This document shows positions 34,520 to 42,239 of a stretch of 64,000 nucleotides of DNA, in pieces; positions within the stretch are counted from its first letter, which is position 1, and each line of letters starts with the position of its first letter. The stretch comes from Acidobacteriota bacterium (GTDB lineage: Bacteria > Acidobacteriota > Terriglobia > UBA7540): NCBI GenBank assembly GCA_004298155.1, contig SCRD01000007.1:62001-126000 (forward strand), given 5' to 3'. The position numbers and the translations under genes are program-made. Below the pieces are notes generated by a model, which did no database searches, had not been told where the DNA came from, and worked only from the letters and a program-made list of their open reading frames with translations.

Positions 34520-35545
34520 CTACTTTAGCGGCAGCGAGACGGGCCGGCGTTCGCGTGCTGAAATTTCAGAGGCAAAGCAAATTTCGTGGGTGAGTGCGGC
34601 GTCATCCAGGTTGGCGTGGGACTCGCGATCTTCAAGGATACAATCAATAAAGTGGCTGACCTCCTGGGGAAAGGGATGATTCGCTACATCGCCACTGTCA
34701 GGAAGAACGGTGGGAATGGCCGCCCAGTTTTTCTGGCCGGGCCAGCGTCGGCTGAAGACCTCATTGTTGCGGATAGCTCCTTGGTCTCCCAACAACTGGA
34801 TGCGGAAAACATACGGCATGATGGACTCCACGGAAGAAGCCACCTTGCCGATGGTGCCGTCTTCAAACCGGACCAGCGTAAAGCTGTTAGGCTCGTACTC
34901 ATAGTGCAGGGGGTTGTCCGGGCTGGTGTTGGCGTAGGCAAAGATCTCCACGGCCTTGCGGCCCACAAACCAGCGAAGGCCGTCGACCGCATGGCACCCA
35001 CCGGTCAACAGGCTGCTGCCCGCCATCTCCTTTTTGATGTTCCAGGAATACTGTGCGTACCAGGGGCCGATGCCGTGCAAATAGTCGACTTCAGCCGCAA
35101 AGAGCTTCCCAATGAATCCGTCGGCCAGCATCGCTCGAATGGTCTCGAACAGCGGGTTCCAGCGCAGCACAAAACTGACCACGGTTTTGACTTTCGCGGC
35201 GTGAACGGCGGCCTGGAGGTCCCTCATCCCTTCCAGGTTTAAGGCCACCGGCTTTTCGATCACCAGGTGCTTGCCTGCTTTCGCCGCCGCGATGCCCTGC
35301 GGGACATGCAGATGATGGGGCGTGGCAAGCACGACAATTTGAATTCCAGGGTCGTCGAGCATCTTTTCCAGATGCTCATAGGCCCGCGCTCGCTCCAGCT
35401 TGAATTCTTCCGTCTTGGCATGGGCGCGGTCTTTATCCCGGCTGACAATGGCGCGGACCTCGGTGCGAGGGTCGGCTTCAAACGACCGGATGTATTCACC
35501 CGAAACCCATCCTGTCCCCACAATCCCCACACCCAGTTTTTCCAT
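34520..35545 (-). CDS. Gfo/Idh/MocA-family oxidoreductase
   Basis: A 341-residue NAD(P)-dependent oxidoreductase. The ATG at 35545 follows GGAGG by seven bases. The Rossmann motif G-I-V-G-T-G-W-V-S-G is at residues 7-16 and the family catalytic motif E-K-P-V-A-L-N at about 98-104. The C-terminal alpha/beta domain is full length. These enzymes oxidise or reduce sugars and inositols, or their nucleotide forms. Nothing nearby fixes the substrate. It is not part of the later polysaccharide locus, where a different family member is present. Confidence 0.88.
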   Translation of the reverse strand: MEKLGVGIVGTGWVSGEYIRSFEADPRTEVRAIVSRDKDRAHAKTEEFKLERARAYEHLEKMLDDPGIQIVVLATPHHLHVPQGIAAAKAGKHLVIEKPVALNLEGMRDLQAAVHAAKVKTVVSFVLRWNPLFETIRAMLADGFIGKLFAAEVDYLHGIGPWYAQYSWNIKKEMAGSSLLTGGCHAVDGLRWFVGRKAVEIFAYANTSPDNPLHYEYEPNSFTLVRFEDGTIGKVASSVESIMPYVFRIQLLGDQGAIRNNEVFSRRWPGQKNWAAIPTVLPDSGDVANHPFPQEVSHFIDCILEDRESHANLDDAALTHEICFASEISARERRPVSLPLK

Positions 35546-35815
35546 CTGAAGCCTCCGTTTGGTTTTTCATCATGCAGCCGCATTGCGCTGGCGGCTATTC
35601 TATCAAGGAGCGGTGTAAAGTGGCGCTCTTTTGAAAGGGCCTCCGGAATGGGTTGGTACTGGAGGGGGCAGGCTGCGCCGGGCCGTCAGAAATCCAGGCT
35701 TGATCAAACGGCATGGCGGGCAGGAAGGGAGACTCGATGCGCGAAACGCCTAACCGCCCGATCGGGTCCCGTGTTGATTGTGTGAAAGCAGCGGCTCCGC
35801 GGGCCGCCAGGCGCG

Positions 35816-36496
35816 TCAGCACTCGATGTCGTGGCGGCGGCACACGCCGGAAAGAAGATCCCAAAGTGAATTCAGGATCGTGTCTACAGCCTCGGTGACG
35901 TTGCGTGCGTCTTCCGTGTTCAGAGAGGATTCGAGCAACTCCCGCTCAACGCGTGAGTGCTCGCGATCGGCTTCAATGTGGACGCGGAAATAGCCGAGAG
36001 CGTCGGGTGTGTCCAGGCCATAAAATTTCTCAAGGCCCCCGATTTTGGATTCCGCGACTTTGGGAATTTGCGATTCATAAGCGTAAAGCGCGGCAATTCC
36101 CTGAGCGACGCTGCCTTCGCGGCAAATCCTGCGGAACGTCCGAATCAGATTCTCGGTCTCGGGCCAGAGTTCCGCGTTAGTGACCTCCTCGCGGCAGAGG
36201 CCCATCGATTCCGCGAATTGGAGCCAGAGGTCCGGGTGATTGGGATTGCCCGCTTCCTCGTCCACCAGATTGGCGAGAATGTGCCTGCGGACGCGCTGGT
36301 CTTCCGTGTGCGCATGGAGCGCTGAAAGATACGTGGGGAAAGCGGCAACATGGTGATAGTACTGCCGGGCATAGTCGCGCAAGGCAGTCCGCGGCAGTTT
36401 CCCCCGAGTCCACGCCTGATAGAAAGGGTGGAGGAGCAGGCTTCGTTCCGCAATGCGAAGCTCAATGTGTTCCAGGGCGCTGGCCGTAATGTTCAC
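35816..36496 (-). CDS. CADD-type diiron p-aminobenzoate synthase
   Basis: A 226-residue heme-oxygenase-like fold protein closely resembling chlamydial CADD, a diiron oxygenase that makes p-aminobenzoate by sacrificing its own tyrosine. The GTG at 36496 follows AAGGAG by seven bases. From recalled CADD sequence, the six metal ligands align as Glu80, His87, Glu141, His173, Asp177 and His180, each one residue below the chlamydial numbers. The sacrificial Tyr27 equals Tyr26 in H-P-F-Y-Q-A-W, and Lys152 equals Lys151 in A-E-S-K-I-G-G. This would bypass pabA/pabB/pabC in folate synthesis. The TenA and PqqC families share the fold but not this residue set. No folate genes adjoin it. Confidence 0.88.
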   Translation of the reverse strand: MNITASALEHIELRIAERSLLLHPFYQAWTRGKLPRTALRDYARQYYHHVAAFPTYLSALHAHTEDQRVRRHILANLVDEEAGNPNHPDLWLQFAESMGLCREEVTNAELWPETENLIRTFRRICREGSVAQGIAALYAYESQIPKVAESKIGGLEKFYGLDTPDALGYFRVHIEADREHSRVERELLESSLNTEDARNVTEAVDTILNSLWDLLSGVCRRHDIEC

Positions 36497-36778
36497 TCGT
36501 TTTCTCCTTCTGTCTAAAAATGCTGAGTACTGATTGATCGGTGCGGTGCCAGATTGGCGGATTATGCACGATCCGACAACTTTCTTCAACTGGATTCCGT
36601 CGGGCGGTCCGGGCCGGCAGTGCCCGGAAACACGCCGCCGGCGCCGGCGCAGGTTCATCACGGTTTTGTTGACGTGCCGACGAGATCGGTCCGGGAGCCG
36701 CTGCCGAGACGCCGTCAATGCTATTTTCCACTTCCCCGCAGGACAATAGCGGCATTCAGTACAACGTTGGAATGTCGT

Positions 36779-37192
36779 TTACGCTTTCTGGATAATCTGA
36801 TGGGTAAGCCCGCTGCTGACAAAAAGTTTACCCTCGGCGACCTGGCGAACCCCCCAGGCCAGTTCTTCCACAGCGCGGCCCTTGAGAATGTAACCGCGGG
36901 CGCCCGCCTCCAAAGCTCGCGCAACGTAGTGGTAGTCACGATGGACGGTCAGGATAATGGTGTGAGCTTCAGGGACAGACTTCCGGATGCGCCGGATAGC
37001 TTCAATGCCGTTCAGGTAGGGCATTGAAAGGTCAAGGAGAATAACGTCCGGCCGGTGCTTATGGGCGAGAGAGACAGCCTGTTCTCCATCGGCAGCCTCA
37101 ACCACAACGTTGAAACCCGCGCGCTCAAGGAGGGTCCTCAGGCTCCTGCGGACGGGCCCATTGTCGTCAGCCAGCAAGAGTCGCAACGTCAT
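36779..37192 (-). CDS. Single-domain response regulator (NarL-type receiver, no output domain)
   Basis: A 137-residue receiver domain starting at the ATG at 37192 (an upstream TTG at 37207 is possible). The acid pocket is A-D-D at residues 8-10, the phosphorylation site is Asp54 in L-L-D-L-S-M-P, the Thr is in I-I-L-T and the Lys in G-Y-I-L-K-G. The sequence stops after the linker typical of NarL/FixJ regulators (A-E-G-K-L-F-V-S-S-G-L), so the helix-turn-helix is absent. It lies 343 bp downstream of the stressosome operon's regulator and could be a phosphate sink or a remnant of a duplicated regulator. Confidence 0.82.
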   Translation of the reverse strand: MTLRLLLADDNGPVRRSLRTLLERAGFNVVVEAADGEQAVSLAHKHRPDVILLDLSMPYLNGIEAIRRIRKSVPEAHTIILTVHRDYHYVARALEAGARGYILKGRAVEELAWGVRQVAEGKLFVSSGLTHQIIQKA

Positions 37193-37207
37193 GAGAGGCT
37201 TAAGCAA

Positions 37208-37534
37208 TTTTTTCTACTCTGATCGCTCGGGTGCCCCGGTCCCAAGACGGTGTAATTTATATCTCTGAGTATTTCGGGGGCGTTAAATGTTTTCATCCCG
37301 CTGCTTAACTCTGCGCGTTATCAGCATTGCCGTACCCGGATATTCAAGGCCACAACCTTTGGTCTTACGAGCGTCAAGATTACGGGCGGACAATCGTGGC
37401 ACGGAGAACCAATTCCCAGTGCATTTGCATCGTATTCGTATGTGGAGAGAGGGGTCAATCCGGTAATAACCTTAAAAATCTCCCGGAAAGCCAGCGTGGG
37501 AATAAGGGGCGGCAACCTGGCGGTGGGCAGGAAT
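37208..37534. other. 327-bp intergenic region between two regulator genes
   Basis: No supported gene. It separates the NarL-type regulator from the receiver-only gene on the minus strand. The right part near 37208-37330 is AT-rich on the side of the receiver gene, so a separate promoter is possible. A 77-codon minus-strand open frame here has no recognisable domain. Confidence 0.3.
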
Positions 37535-38167
37535 TCAGGGCTGGACCAGGCCACGCCGGATGGCGTACCTCACGAGGCTAGCGGTTTCATGGATGTCGAG
37601 TTTCTCCATGATCCTTGTCCTGTGCGATTCCGCCGTTTTAACGCTGATGTTCAGCAGTGAGGCAACCTCTTTGGTTGTTTTTCCCTCGGCCACCAGTTGT
37701 AGGACCTGAAGTTCACGCGGACTTAGCGTATCGCTTGGAACGTCAACTTTGTTCAGATAGGCGTCGACAACTGTATCTGAAATGTCGGAGCTCAGAAAAG
37801 TCGAGCCCCTTGAAACCTCGCGGATGGCCTGGACCAGTTCGCCGGCGGCGCGACTTTTCAGGACGTAGCCCCGGATTCCCGCGCGCAGGGCCTCCAGAAC
37901 GTACTGCGCTTCTGTGTGCATGGTGAGAACGACGACTTTAGTCTGAGGGCTTATCTGGCTGATGGCCTTGGCTGCGCCGATCCCGTTCATTAACGGCATG
38001 GCCAGGTCGAGGATGGCAATATCCGGCATCAATTCCTGCGCCAGGCGGGTGGCCTGGTGGCCGTCGGCGGCTTCACCAACGACCTTGAAGCCCTCCTGCT
38101 CAAGAAGGGCCTTCAGCCCCTGGCGCACCATTTGATGATCATCTGCCAGAAGGATACGTATAGGCAT
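37535..38167 (-). CDS. NarL/FixJ-family response regulator
   Basis: A 210-residue DNA-binding response regulator. Residues 1-120 are the receiver (A-D-D at 8-10, Asp54 in A-I-L-D-L-A-M-P, Thr82, Lys in G-Y-V-L-K-S-R). Residues 145-205 form a LuxR-type helix-turn-helix (L-S-P-R-E-L-Q-V-L-Q-L-V-A-E-G and T-T-K-E-V-A-S-L-L-N). The ATG follows GGAGG and overlaps the 3' end of the histidine kinase gene by 29 bp, so the two form a coupled pair. As last strongly linked gene of the stressosome operon it is the probable transcriptional output of the pathway. Confidence 0.92.
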   Translation of the reverse strand: MPIRILLADDHQMVRQGLKALLEQEGFKVVGEAADGHQATRLAQELMPDIAILDLAMPLMNGIGAAKAISQISPQTKVVVLTMHTEAQYVLEALRAGIRGYVLKSRAAGELVQAIREVSRGSTFLSSDISDTVVDAYLNKVDVPSDTLSPRELQVLQLVAEGKTTKEVASLLNISVKTAESHRTRIMEKLDIHETASLVRYAIRRGLVQP

Positions 38168-39470
38168 CTTTTCCCTCCGATGGAACTTGAACCGAGATTT
38201 CCGTGCCTTTGCCGGGACTGGAGTTAATTATACATTCCCCGCGCAAGGGAATCAGACGTTCCCTTATGCCGATCAGCCCCAGGCCGGACCTTCCTTTCTG
38301 TCCCATGACGGATTGGACATCGAAGCCTGCCCCATCATCCGTAACGGTCAGATGAATTCTATTCTGGTCTTTCTGGATACGGATCGAAACGTGACCAGCC
38401 CTGGCGTGCTTGGTGATATTGTTCAGGGCCTCTTGAACGATACGGTAAAGGGCGACCTCCACCTGGGGTGAAATCCGCCCGCCGGTATCTCCCTCGACGG
38501 TAATAGGAATTCCAAACCGCTTCGAGACTCCCTGGGTCAGAAACTCCACCGCGGGAACCAGCCCGAGATCGTCCAGGATCGTGGGGCGCAGTTCATGGGA
38601 AAGCCGCCTCAATTCAGTTTCAATCTGTTCGATAAGTTCCTTGATCTCTCCGATGGTCTGCTGGCCGGAGGGTGGCAGGGTATTCACCATGCCATCGATC
38701 GCGATGTGGACCGAAACCAAGAGTTGGCTTGCCTCATCATGGAGCTCGTGGGCGATGTGTTTCGCGCGCTCTTCGAGGGCTTCATTCAGCCGGTGCAGAG
38801 CCTGTTCAGCACGCTTGCGTTCCGAGACGTCGCGGGCAATGCCCTGTATGCCGGTCACTTTCCCACCGTTCAGGATTGGACGGGCGCTAACCTCGACCGT
38901 AAGGGAGTGCCCGTCCCTTGTCAGAATCTCGAGCTCATGCGTCATGGGATCGCCGCCGGTCATCAGGTGTTGGAACATCTTTGCTGCTTCCTCAATATGC
39001 TCCATCGCTAGGAGATTGACCGGGATGGGAGGGGGCTCGTCCCGGCGATATCCGGTAAGTTTTTCACCAGCTCTGTTGATCGAAGTCAGCCTGCCTTCGG
39101 CGTCTGCGGTGAAAACAATGTCGTTTGCGTTTTCGAACAGCTCGCGGTAACGTTCCTCGCTGGCCTGCAAGGCGGCATTTGTTTCCCGGTAGCCACTGAT
39201 GGTCATTTCGTAAGGAGTGAGGGTTTCGATCAAAAACTTTTCGGACGCCTTCATAATAGCCGACATGTCTCCAATGTCGGAAAATTGGGAAAGGGCGCAG
39301 TTGAACGCGTCGGAATGGAGCGTGACCATCTCGATCAGGCTGATCTCCAGGCGCAGAGCGCGACGCCCCAGTTCATAGGCCTCTTCCAGCGCCACGTCAT
39401 CCTTCTTTACCAGATAGGCCCGCAGTGCTGACTCGTATTGGCGCATGAGTTCGCGCTGGCTGGCTTTCAT
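38139..39470 (-). CDS. PAS histidine kinase with RsbU-like N-terminal domain
   Basis: A 443-residue cytosolic sensor kinase with no membrane segment. Residues 1-95 resemble the N-terminal RsbT-binding domain of RsbU (Y-E-S-A-L-R-A-Y-L, E-I-S-L-I-E-M-V-T-L-H, E-K-F-L-I-E-T-L-T-P-Y-E-M). A PAS domain covers about 105-225 (F-E-N-A-N-D-I-V-F-T-A-D). The HisKA_3 helix has His244 in H-E-L-H-D-E-A-S-Q. The ATPase domain has N (E-A-L-N-N-I-T-K-H-A) and G boxes (D-D-G-A-G-F-D; G-L-G-L-I-G). It overlaps the phosphatase gene upstream and the regulator downstream, so it is translated with both. The N-terminal domain suggests RsbT switches this kinase, in place of RsbU. Confidence 0.9.
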   Translation of the reverse strand: MKASQRELMRQYESALRAYLVKKDDVALEEAYELGRRALRLEISLIEMVTLHSDAFNCALSQFSDIGDMSAIMKASEKFLIETLTPYEMTISGYRETNAALQASEERYRELFENANDIVFTADAEGRLTSINRAGEKLTGYRRDEPPPIPVNLLAMEHIEEAAKMFQHLMTGGDPMTHELEILTRDGHSLTVEVSARPILNGGKVTGIQGIARDVSERKRAEQALHRLNEALEERAKHIAHELHDEASQLLVSVHIAIDGMVNTLPPSGQQTIGEIKELIEQIETELRRLSHELRPTILDDLGLVPAVEFLTQGVSKRFGIPITVEGDTGGRISPQVEVALYRIVQEALNNITKHARAGHVSIRIQKDQNRIHLTVTDDGAGFDVQSVMGQKGRSGLGLIGIRERLIPLRGECIINSSPGKGTEISVQVPSEGKDAYTYPSGR

Positions 39471-40084
39471 CGCGGCCTCCCATGAATTGTGGCGACCAGC
39501 ACCAGAGCGTCGTCAGTGTCCAATCCGTCACGCGCAAGAATGCCTTCTGCGGTTTTTGCAGGCATCTCGAAAAGGACCATCCTGTCCTCGAATCCGCGCC
39601 GGATCCCGTCCGTTGCGAGGACCAGAGTGTCCCCGCTGCCGATCTTCAAGGCGGAGGTGCGCAGTGGGGGCAGGCTTGCGCCGAGGACTCCGGACGACAA
39701 TAACAGGGACTCCTTCGTGGTTTTTCCGCCAGGCATGGAACGCACCAGGACGCCTTCAACGTTGCCCACGCCAACCCATTCCATGGAGCTTTCAAGATGG
39801 TTGAGGATGGCCATGGTCATGACGGCCCCGCGCGCCTGGCGCAATCTCAGGTTGCAATTCTCGAGCACTTGGACCAGAGGTTTATGAGAATATTCCTCCA
39901 CTGTCTCCAGAGCGAGCCGCGCGGCTTCCGCAGCCGCTGCGCCATGACCCAACCCGTCAGCGACCGCAACCAGGGTACTATCCCCAAGTGCCTTCACCAG
40001 ATGCATGTCGCCTGACAGAGTTTCGCCCGCCTTAGGCCTTTCCGCCGCCCCCCATTCAACGAGGTGTGAAATCATGACTTCCAT
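39467..40084 (-). CDS. RsbX/SpoIIE-type protein phosphatase
   Basis: A 205-residue PP2C/SpoIIE-type phosphatase of single-domain form. The first metal motif is A-V-A-D-G-L-G-H-G (residues 41-49) and the later one is L-A-T-D-G-I-R-R-G; a T-D-D-A-L-V-L-V-A end closes the domain. RsbX in Bacillus resets the stressosome by removing phosphate from RsbR and RsbS. The position here, overlapping rsbT by 13 bp and the kinase by 4 bp, fits that job. It lacks the N-terminal extension of RsbU, so it is not the RsbT-activated phosphatase. Two nearby ATGs at the start make the first residues uncertain. Confidence 0.87.
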   Translation of the reverse strand: MEVMISHLVEWGAAERPKAGETLSGDMHLVKALGDSTLVAVADGLGHGAAAAEAARLALETVEEYSHKPLVQVLENCNLRLRQARGAVMTMAILNHLESSMEWVGVGNVEGVLVRSMPGGKTTKESLLLSSGVLGASLPPLRTSALKIGSGDTLVLATDGIRRGFEDRMVLFEMPAKTAEGILARDGLDTDDALVLVATIHGRPR

Positions 40085-40482
40085 TTGATCGTAGTCACCG
40101 TTGTCCCACGTCCCTTGTGGGAAACGATGGCAAACTCATCCATCATTCGGCGAACGCCCGGCAAGCCTAGGCCCAGGCCCCCCGAAGTGGAATACCCATC
40201 TCTCAGGACGGCCTCGACGTCCGGGATGCCCGGGCCCTCGTCCGTCGCCTGGATAACAATACCCTTCTTTGGTTCCCTTTCAATTGCCCAGCAGATAATG
40301 TTTCCATTTTTTGCGTAGAGCAGAAGGTTTCGCGCCAGTTCCGAGATGGCTGTGGCGATCACGGCCAGTTCTGACGGGCCGAAGCCAAGATGGTCCCCCA
40401 ATTCCCGTCCTTCCTGCCGGGCGGAGAGAATGTCTTCATCCGATTTGATCGATACTCGGACTTCATTTTCCGCGCTGGCCAT
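40072..40482 (-). CDS. rsbT: Stressosome switch kinase RsbT
   Basis: A 136-residue GHKL-type serine/threonine kinase. It matches RsbT over its length: A-I-S-E-L-A-R-N (N box), T-D-E-G-P-G-I-P-D (G1) and S-T-S-G-G-L-G-L-G-L-P-G-V-R-R-M-M-D-E-F (G2). In Bacillus RsbT phosphorylates RsbS and RsbR when stress is sensed, leaves the stressosome and binds RsbU. Here the overlap with rsbS (20 bp) and with the phosphatase gene (13 bp) keeps the usual R-S-T-X order. No RsbU, RsbV, RsbW or sigma-B gene is in the window. Confidence 0.95.
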   Translation of the reverse strand: MASAENEVRVSIKSDEDILSARQEGRELGDHLGFGPSELAVIATAISELARNLLLYAKNGNIICWAIEREPKKGIVIQATDEGPGIPDVEAVLRDGYSTSGGLGLGLPGVRRMMDEFAIVSHKGRGTTVTTIKWKS

Positions 40483-40843
40483 GGTCCATCCGTTTCGTCT
40501 TCCGGTTCATGTACTCAAGCCCTTCTTCCAAGTCGAGTACCGTTGCAACTCCTTCCAATTTGAGACCCAACTGGACCATTGAAAAAGCTACCTCGGGCTG
40601 GATGCCGACGATCACTGTATGCGCCCCACGCAATCTGATCATGGTGGCGATGTCGCTGAGCGTTCTGCATGCGAATGAGTCGAGAACGTCCAGCGCTGTG
40701 ACATCGATGATCACGCCTCTGGACCGGTAGGCCCCCACTTTTTCTGTCAAAGAATCCCGCAGACTGATAAGGTCGGCGTCCCGCAAGGCCGCCTGTACTG
40801 AAGCGATGAGGTAATGTCCTTGCTTGAGGATTGGGACTTGCAT
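40463..40843 (-). CDS. rsbS: Stressosome STAS protein RsbS
   Basis: A 126-residue stand-alone STAS domain. The phosphorylated serine of RsbS (Ser59 in Bacillus) corresponds to Ser56 in V-L-D-S-F-A-C-R. The strand V-I-I-D-V-T-A-L-D and the V-G-I-Q-P-E-V-A segment are characteristic. RsbS forms the icosahedral stressosome core with RsbR and holds RsbT until phosphorylated. The gene begins three bases after rsbR ends and overlaps rsbT. Confidence 0.95.
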   Translation of the reverse strand: MQVPILKQGHYLIASVQAALRDADLISLRDSLTEKVGAYRSRGVIIDVTALDVLDSFACRTLSDIATMIRLRGAHTVIVGIQPEVAFSMVQLGLKLEGVATVLDLEEGLEYMNRKTKRMDHGQRGK

Positions 40844-40846
40844 GGT

Positions 40847-41752
40847 TTACCTTCCTTCCACCTCATCGTCAGAAGGGTCGCCCACGCGGGTCACTCTGAA
40901 GCCCAGCAGCCGGTCAGCCTCCTCGATTCCACCGCGCAGATCGCAAACCGTGCACATCTTGGTTAAGTCGACACCGATTGTAACCAGCGTCTGGGCAATC
41001 TCTGGTGATAACCCTGTAACAATGGCTGCTGCTCCCAACAAGCGGGCTGCTTCGACCGTGAGGACGAGGTGGTTAGCGACGGTGGAGTTGATGGACGGAA
41101 CTCCGGTAACATCGATCACCACCACCTTGGCGCGGTTGGCGCGGATGCCACGCAGGAGCTGGCCGGTCAACTGGCGCGCCCGCTGTGGATCGATGACGCC
41201 GACGATGGGCAGAATGAGCAACCCCTCGCGGACAGGCAGTACCGGGGTCGAGAGCTCCCGGATGGCGTCCTGTTGCTGGTGAATGATTCTCTCGCGCTGG
41301 TGAACGAATCCCACGGCCACTGTCACCGTAATCCGGCGCGCGGCCGGCTCAAAGGCGTCCAGCATACGGCTGAGCGAACCCACGCTGGATTGGCATTTTA
41401 CGAAAAGTGACCTCAATAACACGTCTCGGAGGAGAAGGACGATTCCTATGACTTCGTGGGTTTCCACGCCCCGGGGAATGATCCGCTCGGAGAGGTTGTG
41501 CGCATAAGCCTCCAAGGCTTCGACGGCGCCGGTTTCCAGAACGTCTACGTAATTATCGTAGATCGACGTCGTCTCAGTCAGGATCTCCTCTTCGCTCATC
41601 GCCGTTAGAAGCCGCGCTTCGGTAATGCGGCGCGCCCATTCTTCCCGTAGCCCGGTTCTGTTTTTGCGCAGATGGGCAACAAGTTCAGGGAAGATATCGG
41701 AGGCCCCGCCTTGAGACCCGGCCCGTAAATTTCTCTTCCTGGCTGCAGGCAT
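40847..41752 (-). CDS. rsbR: Stressosome sensor RsbR
   Basis: A 301-residue RsbR-type protein. The N-terminal half (residues 20-160) is a helical RsbRD-like sensor (L-R-E-E-W-A-R-R-I, Y-D-N-Y-V-D-V-L-E), not a globin-like fold. The C-terminal half is a STAS domain (V-V-I-D-V-T-G-V-P-S-I-N-S-T-V-A; L-S-P-E-I-A-Q-T-L). The residue equal to Thr205 of Bacillus RsbRA is Ser223; Thr169 in L-S-T-P matches Thr171. It is the first gene of the operon, with GGAGAG upstream of the ATG. It would sense an input, still unknown, and pass it to RsbT. Confidence 0.93.
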   Translation of the reverse strand: MPAARKRNLRAGSQGGASDIFPELVAHLRKNRTGLREEWARRITEARLLTAMSEEEILTETTSIYDNYVDVLETGAVEALEAYAHNLSERIIPRGVETHEVIGIVLLLRDVLLRSLFVKCQSSVGSLSRMLDAFEPAARRITVTVAVGFVHQRERIIHQQQDAIRELSTPVLPVREGLLILPIVGVIDPQRARQLTGQLLRGIRANRAKVVVIDVTGVPSINSTVANHLVLTVEAARLLGAAAIVTGLSPEIAQTLVTIGVDLTKMCTVCDLRGGIEEADRLLGFRVTRVGDPSDDEVEGR

Positions 41753-42239
41753 GGGAGTTTTCTCTCCTTCGCTCCGGTTAATTCTTATCCCGCCTCCCCA
41801 CAGATTTGCGCCGTAACTGCGTGCGCTGACTGACGACGCAGGCCAAACAGGCCTGTGTAGTGGCGAAGTACAGAACGCACCGTCTCTCCTAGGACTTCGG
41901 TCCCCTCGGAGCCGGGTAGCCGATCGGATGGTATTGTGTTTGTCAGCATCCTGGCGAAATGCGGATGCATTCCATGGATGCTATCTGGCGCTCCTGCCGC
42001 CGCTTCATCGTTAAGAGTTTTGCCCTTTCTGGGGCAACGTGTCAAATCCTTTTAAATTGAAAGACTCAGCCTACGCTCACGCCTGCGTCCTGAACAATTG
42101 TACCGGCGCCGGAAGCGGTTGGAAAGCACCGGCAACGCACCTGTTCTTCCAAGCGGGCTGGGCTTGCAATGTGCTGGTCCAAATAGAGGTGTCGCTTTCC
42201 CAGCTCTGCAAAACATTTCCGCAAACGGAAGAAGTTTGC
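41753..42239. promoter_or_regulatory. 487-bp divergent region between stressosome operon and polysaccharide locus
   Basis: This separates rsbR (minus) from the first AAA+ regulator (plus), so it should hold the promoters of both. A minus-strand open frame of 86 codons (41785-42045) exists but starts with TTG, has poor ribosome-binding spacing and no recognisable domain. Upstream in-frame sequence of the regulator is not protein-like, which favours the ATG at 42240. Confidence 0.35.

Noticed and set aside
36497-36778. Open sequence upstream of the CADD GTG start
   Set aside because: The in-frame extension to 36718 is Arg-rich and unlike CADD; a good ribosome-binding site precedes the GTG at 36496.
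41785-42045. Minus-strand open frame of 86 codons upstream of rsbR
   Set aside because: It has a TTG start with a badly spaced purine tract, no domain, and lies where the divergent promoters are expected. It could still be a small gene, but support is lacking.
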